Shown: one piece after another, positions 58,329-64,000 of the stretch
Layout: every line of letters starts with the position of its first letter
Position numbering within the stretch: position 1 is the stretch's first letter
Assembly: GCF_041146795.1 (NCBI RefSeq)
Contig: NC_135173.1
Location: 57,774,865 to 57,838,864 of the forward strand
DNA length: 64,000 bases
Direction: 5' to 3'
Source: Maylandia zebra
Taxonomy: Eukaryota; Chordata; Actinopteri; Cichliformes; Cichlidae
Program-made: the position numbers and the translations under genes
The notes under the pieces: model-generated
Told to the model about the DNA's origin: nothing
Database searches by the model: none
What the model saw: the letters and a program-made list of their open reading frames with translations, nothing else

Positions 58329-58594
58329 CCAGTATTTTGTTGGAGCTGTGAACACAATTAATGTGAATCTGGATTAATTTGTGCAAACAAGAAAAATCTA
58401 CAGCTTTTTGGTCAGAGGTGCTCTTGTGATTTAAGCCGGGTAGAGTAGATTTATGTGTTGATGCTACCTGCTTCAGCTCTGGCTGCTGAGTGATATTTAC
58501 ACCCTGGCTGGACTACAAACTTTAACCATGTGCTGAACTTTGGCCCGGCGTTGATACCTCTTGTTAGTATAACGACCTCTTCTTAGCTTGTATG

Positions 58595-59972
58595 TAGAGC
58601 TGGGCGATATGAGATTTTTTCATATCACGATATGTTTTTTTCATTTCAGGCGATAACGATATCTATCACGATATAAGCCAAATAACTATATTTGTAAGAT
58701 TTAAATGTGCCGTTGCTCACAAGTAAAATGTGAAATAATCAGCAGCTTGTTTTTAAATATTTATTTCCCATAATAAGTTCAACAGGGTAGATGTACTTAA
58801 GGAACATGAGACTTTTTCAGATAAATAAAGGCAAATATTGCAAACTACACAAAAGGCAGCCGCTAAAGCGTTTAAGTTTCAAAATAGAACAAACGAAACA
58901 GACTAAATTGTCAATTCCACTTAGAAATAAAGTATTAATTCTAAAAATAAATCTTAGTTTGTTTTACAGAAGAACAGACAAAACTGACTAACTTTTGTCA
59001 ATATCAAGTAAACTGAGAACTAAAAGGAAATTCTCAATCTCTCCTTGTTGTATAGCTGAGCTTTTCAAACAGTTGTAACAGTTACTTTAGTCTGACAAAA
59101 GCCGAATGATGAATTAGCGCTTTCAGTCAGAGACTGAGGCTACGTCCACACGTACACGGGTATTTTTGAAAACGGAGATTTTCCGTTTTCGTTTTAAAAA
59201 ATAATCCCGTCCACACATAAAGGGAGAAATGAAAGAAAACGCTGCTATGAACATGCCAAAGCAGCAGGTGGCGCTAGATTCCTAACCGTGCAGAAATGTT
59301 GGCCAATCAGAAGTCTAGAAGCCTCGGTGGGAAAAAGTAAACAAAGCTGGGGCATAGAAGCAGAACCGAGTCGTATGTGTGGAGGGACAGTAACTGTGTG
59401 TATATGTAAGCATTTAAACACTGCAGAGAGTAGAATTAACAGTATTGTAGAAATTCATTTCACCGAAACAATAACGTGGCGCACAGTGTGACGCATGCAC
59501 CAGTTTATTGTATTTCCAGACTTGCTTTCGGCACAATTTACAGTGCACGCTACTCTGTTTTTTGTCAGACTTGAAATAGCCGAAATACCTTCACACTACG
59601 GAACTTCTATGGCTCTTCCGTTCGACAATCTCTCTGGCATTGGAACCATCATCTGTTTTCTCTTCGGTCACGCTCGGTTGATTTTTCTAGTCGGCACACT
59701 CATTTCCTCCATTATGCGCTGGCTCCATTACCCGCTGGCTGCTTCCCAAACAAACACAGTGCGGCTTGGCACTTGTGCTGTACGTAACAAGTCACGCGAC
59801 GTGACGCTGCGGCTGTGATTGGTTCGGCTCTGCGCTACTGAATTTGGATCGGCTGACCTTTTTTTTTTTTAAGAGGACAAGAGCGGCGAGGTCTATCGCG
59901 ATAGCTTAATTTCTCTATCGAGTAAAAGTTATATCGCGATACATATCGTTATCGTTCTATCGCCCAGCTCTA
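58595..59972. mobile_element. hAT-like non-autonomous element with perfect 8-bp target duplication
   Basis: Inverted ends TAGAGCTGGGCGATA and TATCGCCCAGCTCTA bound 1378 bp. CTTGTATG occurs directly before (58587-58594) and after (59973-59980). Subterminal CGATAT motifs lie at both ends. Inside, about 59145-59230 (CGTCCACACGTACACGGG) is a piece of another familiar fish repeat. The 107-codon frame at 59495-59818 has no transposase motifs. Confidence 0.85.
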
Positions 59973-59980
59973 CTTGTATG

Positions 59981-60655
59981 TATGATGTATGATGGTGGAT
60001 AAATGAAATATACAAAAAAATTAACTATATTACAAAAGAACATCTACCTTGGAAACATCAAATGACCGGAGCATAACTTGTCAACTAGTCCGAAACTAAG
60101 TTATGCAGGAACAGTCAAAGACTCATGTCACATTTCTATTCATTTCTATATAATTCGATTAGACAATAAAGAGTCATCTAATCTAATTATTCATTCAAAA
60201 CACTTATGCATAGCTGTATTTTATACAGCTCATACAGAATTCAAAGTACAGGTTCATGTGAGTATTTAATGTACGGCTCAGATCTACAGAATTTCAAGAG
60301 TTTCTAGAGCAGACACAGAGCTCACGTCACAACAGGCTTCAGGCGCCATTTTAGTGACTTTAACAATATATTACATTTTAATTTCGGTCTAGCTGACATT
60401 AGGTTATGTACGCAGCACGCAATTGAGCCACATATTTTAGAAGCCAAAGGTTCAAATTAGCTGGGAGCAGCTTCACTTAATTATAACAGTGGTTTTGTTA
60501 GGAAAACCGTTGGATACTAAATTGCGTTGACCTCAACGGCTAACGTATCTAGCTAATCGCTACTGTTAGCACAACATTAACAGCAAGCTACAATGACGAG
60601 TAACAAAAACAAAACAGTAATAAGGTTTTAATGAAAATGTTTTACATTTTTTTAC
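59981..60655. other. Cargo right of the hAT-like element, nothing recognised
   Basis: AT-rich with one GGCGCCATTTT stretch near 60340-60352, which resembles a YY1-type site. No gene seen. Confidence 0.3.
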
Positions 60656-60850
60656 AGTCCCACAATCCACAGCTTCAAAGTCCAGCAGGTACTGAAGACT
60701 GTTATCCGTTTCGCTGTCACCGTCCGTGAGTTTTTTTTCCCGAAGGTCAAGGCCCGCCGCTCGCACACTCTGCCTGCGCATACGCATCCCAACGACTGAC
60801 CCCCTCCGTCCGCTCCCGGGAGGTTACAGTATGACCTGTTCTGACGTCAC
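60656..60850 (-). promoter_or_regulatory. CpG-containing possible promoter and first exon on the minus strand
   Basis: This is the most CpG-rich stretch inside the 10.66 kb element, with TGACGTCA-like (CRE) and GCGTATGCGCAGG (NRF1-like) motifs. A minus-strand frame from an ATG at 60787 (MRMRRQSVRAAGLDLREKKL) runs to DCGT and a possible donor (GGGACT|gtaaaa, exon base 60656). I do not recognise the protein. The donor is weak and the exon is conjectural. Confidence 0.3.
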
Positions 60851-61387
60851 TCTCTCTCTCCCTGTCATTTATTTGGCTCGAAACACATATTAACAAATTG
60901 ATCAGTGATGAACAACTACTCAGATCATTTACCTAAGCAGTGTGCTTTGTCAAAACGAAGTCTGTGTCCATTACACTGACATTCTGTTCTGCAATTGTTA
61001 TTTACTTGTATTTTATAATTTGACTTTACATACTGCTGGGTGGTTTGTAAAGTTTACAATAACTAGTATTATCATTATGCTATATTTTCAAAAATATATA
61101 ATAATCTCAAAAGTAATGCCTTGGAGTAGAAAATAGTAATGCTTTATTAAAATTTAAAACTAAAGTACAGTATTTGAATGTGTGTATTGTGTCTATTGTT
61201 TGCAAATATTTCTAACTTTTATTTGAATATTCAGTTTCCTACCATCTTCTCTTAAAGGGTAATTGCCAGGTATCCCGCCCTTCCCCTTCGCACACACATG
61301 CACACAAAGAAAACACACAGTATAATTCACAGCCTCATTATAGTGAATAAATATTTATGCCATTTACACCATCAAACTTAGATTGCT

Positions 61388-61530
61388 AAGGATAAAGAAC
61401 CTTTTGTTCTTTAAAGAACCATTTGTAATAGCTGAAGAACCATCCACAAAATAAAAAGGTTCTTTGACGTATGATGGTTCTTTAAAGAACCATGAAGACA
61501 TCTGAAGAACCATTTAAGAACCATAATTTT
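61388..61530. repeat. Right subterminal AGAACC/GGTTCTTT repeat cluster
   Basis: About ten AAAGAACC/GGTTCTTT motifs, including the palindrome GGTTCTTTAAAGAACC, lie just inside the right terminus at 61538. They mirror the left cluster. Confidence 0.8.
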
Positions 61531-61540
61531 TCTGAGTGCA

Positions 61541-61600
61541 TGGCACCAGCACCCCTGAAACCAGAAGAAGATGGATGAAATAAAAATAAAAAATAGACAA
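61541..61600 (+). repeat. Right part of the split SINE-type repeat
   Basis: TGGCACCAGCACCCCTGAAA followed by AGAAGATGGATGAA and an A-rich tail completes the repeat that stops at 50882. Confidence 0.6.
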
Positions 61601-62735
61601 GAGCTAGCTGAAATTATACAGTGTGCTTACAAAACTATCCTAAATAAAAGAAATTTAAAAAAATAAAATACAGGAACTGCTTTTTACTTTTTGTCAGTCT
61701 GACATAAAGAAGAGGTTTCCTAAGAGGTTTTGAACAGAGATCTACGCACACAAGTGAAATGCAAAGTCTGTGGCACCTTAACTCCGTCAGTCATTTGTCT
61801 CTGCATGTGTGCGACACATACAAACACTGACTACTAAAGCATTACAACATCTGTTTCAGGCTGGATGGGACTTTCAACAGCCATCTTTTGATGCAAATAA
61901 CCACTTTATAAAAATAGAAACTTCTGCTTTTGTCCACCTTACAAATGTGTGTTAGAAATGGACACACAGAGACACACACACACTTATTAGTGCTGAAGGC
62001 ATATCTACTCTAAAGGGAACTTCCATAAGAGTGATAAATATTTATTTTGTTATATTTTAAGACTCCTTGAGAACACAAGTGCTCAAAGTGATATGTTGAT
62101 TTTAAAGGTCAAATCTTGATACAAATACACTTATGCTTAGACATCACTTAGTATAACAACTTATTTTGTAAAAGAAATAATCTGAGAAATAAGTAAGTAG
62201 GTTTGCTTTTGATTTAGGTGATTTGGAGTCTGAAATGTATATCAGTCAGACTATCAGTCAGACCTTTGAAAAGTCACTGCAATACTTGCTATTTCATGGA
62301 ACAAATTTCACCAAATGTTTTGGAGGACTGCAATTAACATTACTCATAGAGCCACATGACTAAGTTGAAATAAATCACCAGAGTTGTTTATCATGCTATT
62401 GTGATTTGCACATATCCATTTCTCTGGCCACTTTGTTAGGTATACCTGATCAACTGCTCCCTAACATAAACATCAATCAGCCACACATGGCACTAGTTTA
62501 GGTAGGAACCACAGACATGGTCAAAATGAACTGAAGTTCAAACTGACATGGGTTTTTAACGTGTGCTGTTTGTCTCAAAAACCCCAATACAGCCTGGTTT
62601 GAAACTGTTGGCCTGCTGGAATTTTTGTTACACAACCAACTCTAGGTTCCTTGCTGATTTCAGAGGTCAGGGAATAATGCTCATGTAAATGTAACAAAAT
62701 TAGGCTGAAATAGCTGGTAACGGACCCCCACCTCC
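61601..62735. other. Intergenic, nothing recognised
   Basis: AT-rich DNA upstream of rasgrf2 without identifiable exons, transposons or RNA genes. Confidence 0.3.
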
Positions 62736-62740
62736 CCCCC

Positions 62741-62741
<1 letters not shown>

Positions 62742-62779
<38 letters not shown>

Positions 62780-62860
62780 AATAGCAATACACCTTACATA
62801 TACTTTGTAAGGTGTATTGCACACACACACTTAATAGCAATACACCTTACATATACTTTG
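62742..62860. repeat. (CA)n microsatellite with duplicated hairpin-forming flank
   Basis: A CA run (about 62742-62776) is followed by TTAATAGCAATACACCTTAC. A perfect 14-bp inverted repeat (62784-62797 with 62807-62820) comes next, and then a second copy of CACACACACTTAATAGCAATAC. Confidence 0.85.
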
Positions 62861-63149
62861 GTCTCTTGTTTTGACAAAATTGCTTGCTTTTGGTCATCAA
62901 AAACCAAAAAGAGGCATTTGGAGAAAAAAGTAGGCTACAAGATTTATCCGGTTTAATATGGGCACCAATATCCAAACTGCTGAGTAAAAAAAAATCCCCA
63001 AGTTTGATGTCAACAAACCTGCGAACAATTTTATACCAAACCTCTAAAGGAGGCAGATTTCATGAAAAATATCACTATCCACCTGAGAGAACCAACAAAC
63101 TGGACCTGAGCAAAGCGGGAACCAGCCCTCCTCAGCAGGGACGTCTTTT

Positions 63150-63740
63150 TTTTGTTTTTTCACAGCGAAACGTGTGCTGTGTAAAACTGTGGGTGTGTAA
63201 ACTTTGGTGCACTTTGGTTTGCGCTGCTTAAATGGAACTCCTGCGAGGCTCCGCGCTCAGAGAGCAGCGCGCGGGCTGCGGCGATCTAAGTTGATGTCAA
63301 AGCCGATTAGCGCTGATGTCCGTCGTGATTCTGTTTTCACCGTCTGTTCACTGAGTCTATTTCTGTGTGCTGTTGTTGGCGGTACTACACACTCCGTCGT
63401 TTTCCTCATTTTTTTAACCACCAGGACAGAAACACACTGGCTTTCTAGGTCATGTCCGAACTTTGCAGCATGGAGATGTGTTGAAGCGGTGCTGCTTTTC
63501 AACGGTTCAGCTGACACTGGAGCGTGTATTTGACAGTCTGGTAAGAGTGATGCACTCTCCAACTTTTTATGCCATGGTAAACCTGGATTACCTTTTTCTG
63601 CAGTTGAGATGTTAACCACTTTCTCTTCAGTATCCATCCGGTAGAGATAACGGTAGCGATATCGAGGATGCGTGATGTGATACATATGTTTGCTCTTTGA
63701 AGTTGGGACCAAAATAAGGACAGGACTCAGTGTAAACATA
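63150..63740 (+). promoter_or_regulatory. rasgrf2: Probable rasgrf2 promoter and 5' UTR
   Basis: GC and CpG content rises at about 63230-63320 (CTCCGCGCTCAGAGAGCAGC, GCGCGCGGGC). The transcript start probably lies in this range. No upstream exon can be fixed. The frames at 63204-63533 and 63257-63814 appear non-coding. Confidence 0.4.
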
Positions 63741-64000
63741 ATGCAGAAGAGCGTGCGGTACAATGAGGGCCACGCTCTGTATCTGTCAGTGGTTGCGCGC
63801 AAAGAGGGGACCAAGCGCGGCTACCTGAGCAAGAAGACCACAGAGAACAGTCGCTGGGCTGAGAAGTACTTCGCCCTCTACCAGAATGTGCTCTTCTACT
63901 TCGAGAACGACCAGAGCGCACGGCCCTCAGGTATATACCTGCTGGAGGGATGCACATGCGAGAGGGCGCCGGCGTCCAAAGTGTCCGCCATCAGCAAGGA
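63741..64000 (+). CDS. rasgrf2: Ras-specific guanine nucleotide-releasing factor 2, first coding exon (partial, runs off window)
   Basis: 86 codons from the ATG at 63741 to the window end. The N-terminus [15 protein letters not shown] is the RASGRF2 signature; the paralogue RASGRF1 begins differently (MQKGIRL). The start of the first PH domain follows: [34 protein letters not shown] and [15 protein letters not shown]. RasGRF2 is a calcium/calmodulin-regulated exchange factor for Ras and Rac at membranes, mainly in neurons. IQ, DH, REM and CDC25 domains would lie in exons to the right. The neighbourhood of ankrd34b and rasgrf2 matches mammals, although the mammalian DHFR-MSH3 pair is not found in the gap here. 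Confidence 0.94.
   Translation, partial: MQKSVRYNEGHALYLSVVARKEGTKRGYLSKKTTENSRWAEKYFALYQNVLFYFENDQSARPSGIYLLEGCTCERAPASKVSAISK

Larger units (their letters stand above)
50883..61538. mobile_element. Large composite CACTA-like transposon, 10,656 bp
   Basis: Inverted termini CACTCAGAAAAAT (50883-50895) and ATTTTTCTGAGTG (61526-61538) match exactly. Both ends are followed inward by many AGAACC/GGTTCT motifs (about 50926-51200 and 61388-61530). A CA dinucleotide flanks both sides (50881-50882, 61539-61540). An older SINE-type repeat is interrupted exactly here and resumes after the element. The starts and ends fit the CACTA (EnSpm) superfamily loosely (CACT...AGTG). No CACTA transposase is found, so mobility would depend on another copy. 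The cargo, in order, is an AT-rich stretch, an intact DD37E transposon, two nesprin exons, a foldback palindrome, a hAT-like element and a CpG-containing region. Confidence 0.7.

Noticed and set aside
59495-59818. 107-codon frame in the hAT-like element
   Set aside because: No hAT transposase motifs. It lies in a non-autonomous element and looks like chance.
63257-63814. 185-codon minus-strand frame near the rasgrf2 start
   Set aside because: It is antisense to the rasgrf2 first coding exon and 5' region, with no recognisable domain.

Overview
The window is vertebrate nuclear DNA, almost certainly from a teleost fish. Host genes have many short exons with GT-AG introns. CA/GT microsatellites are abundant, and the repeats are typical of fish: L2-clade LINE ends, an L1 fragment, V-SINE-like and tRNA-derived SINEs, Tc1/mariner, hAT and CACTA-like DNA transposons, and a Ty3/gypsy element. 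A percomorph such as a cichlid is plausible, but that is a guess. There is no bacterial or viral gene organisation, tRNA, rRNA or CRISPR array.

Host genes, left to right. (1) marveld2 (tricellulin), + strand, coding 5364-13829 in six exons, 559 codons, complete. (2) ocln (occludin), + strand, coding 17179-23748 in eight exons, 503 codons, complete. The two are tandem relatives: each has a four-pass MARVEL domain and a C-terminal occludin/ELL coiled coil, and both products sit in epithelial tight junctions. (3) ankrd34b, - strand, one coding exon 29471-31069 (532 aa), with a probable untranslated 5' exon near 36937-37130. (4) The first coding exon of rasgrf2, + strand, from 63741, running off the window end. 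A piece of a nesprin (syne) gene, two exons, one broken, lies at 53320-53686 on the - strand.

Repeats fill most of the rest. 1-2300: an unidentified coiled-coil coding fossil, a palindromic TTAA element and an L1 fragment. marveld2 introns: a large compound microsatellite just before the first coding exon, and an L2 fragment. ocln: a 1.19 kb hAT-like element in the penultimate-to-last exon intron. 24.6-27 kb: a mariner-type element (DD41D spacing) with a hAT-like element nested inside it. ankrd34b 5' intron: an intact Tc1 DD34E element and a broken DD37E copy. 39.5-40.3 kb: a CACTA-like non-autonomous element with a nested SINE. 40.8-46.1 kb: hAT-like DNA and a decayed gypsy element.

The most interesting object is 50883-61538. 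A 10.66 kb interval is bounded by matching 13-bp CACTA-like inverted termini and AGAACC-rich subterminal repeats, and it splits an older SINE-type repeat whose two halves resume on either side. Inside it are an intact DD37E transposon, the nesprin exons, a giant foldback palindrome with ~170-bp tandem repeats in both arms (54535-58328), a 1.38 kb hAT-like element with a perfect 8-bp target duplication, and a CpG-containing possible promoter/first exon. It looks like a large non-autonomous, gene-capturing composite transposon.
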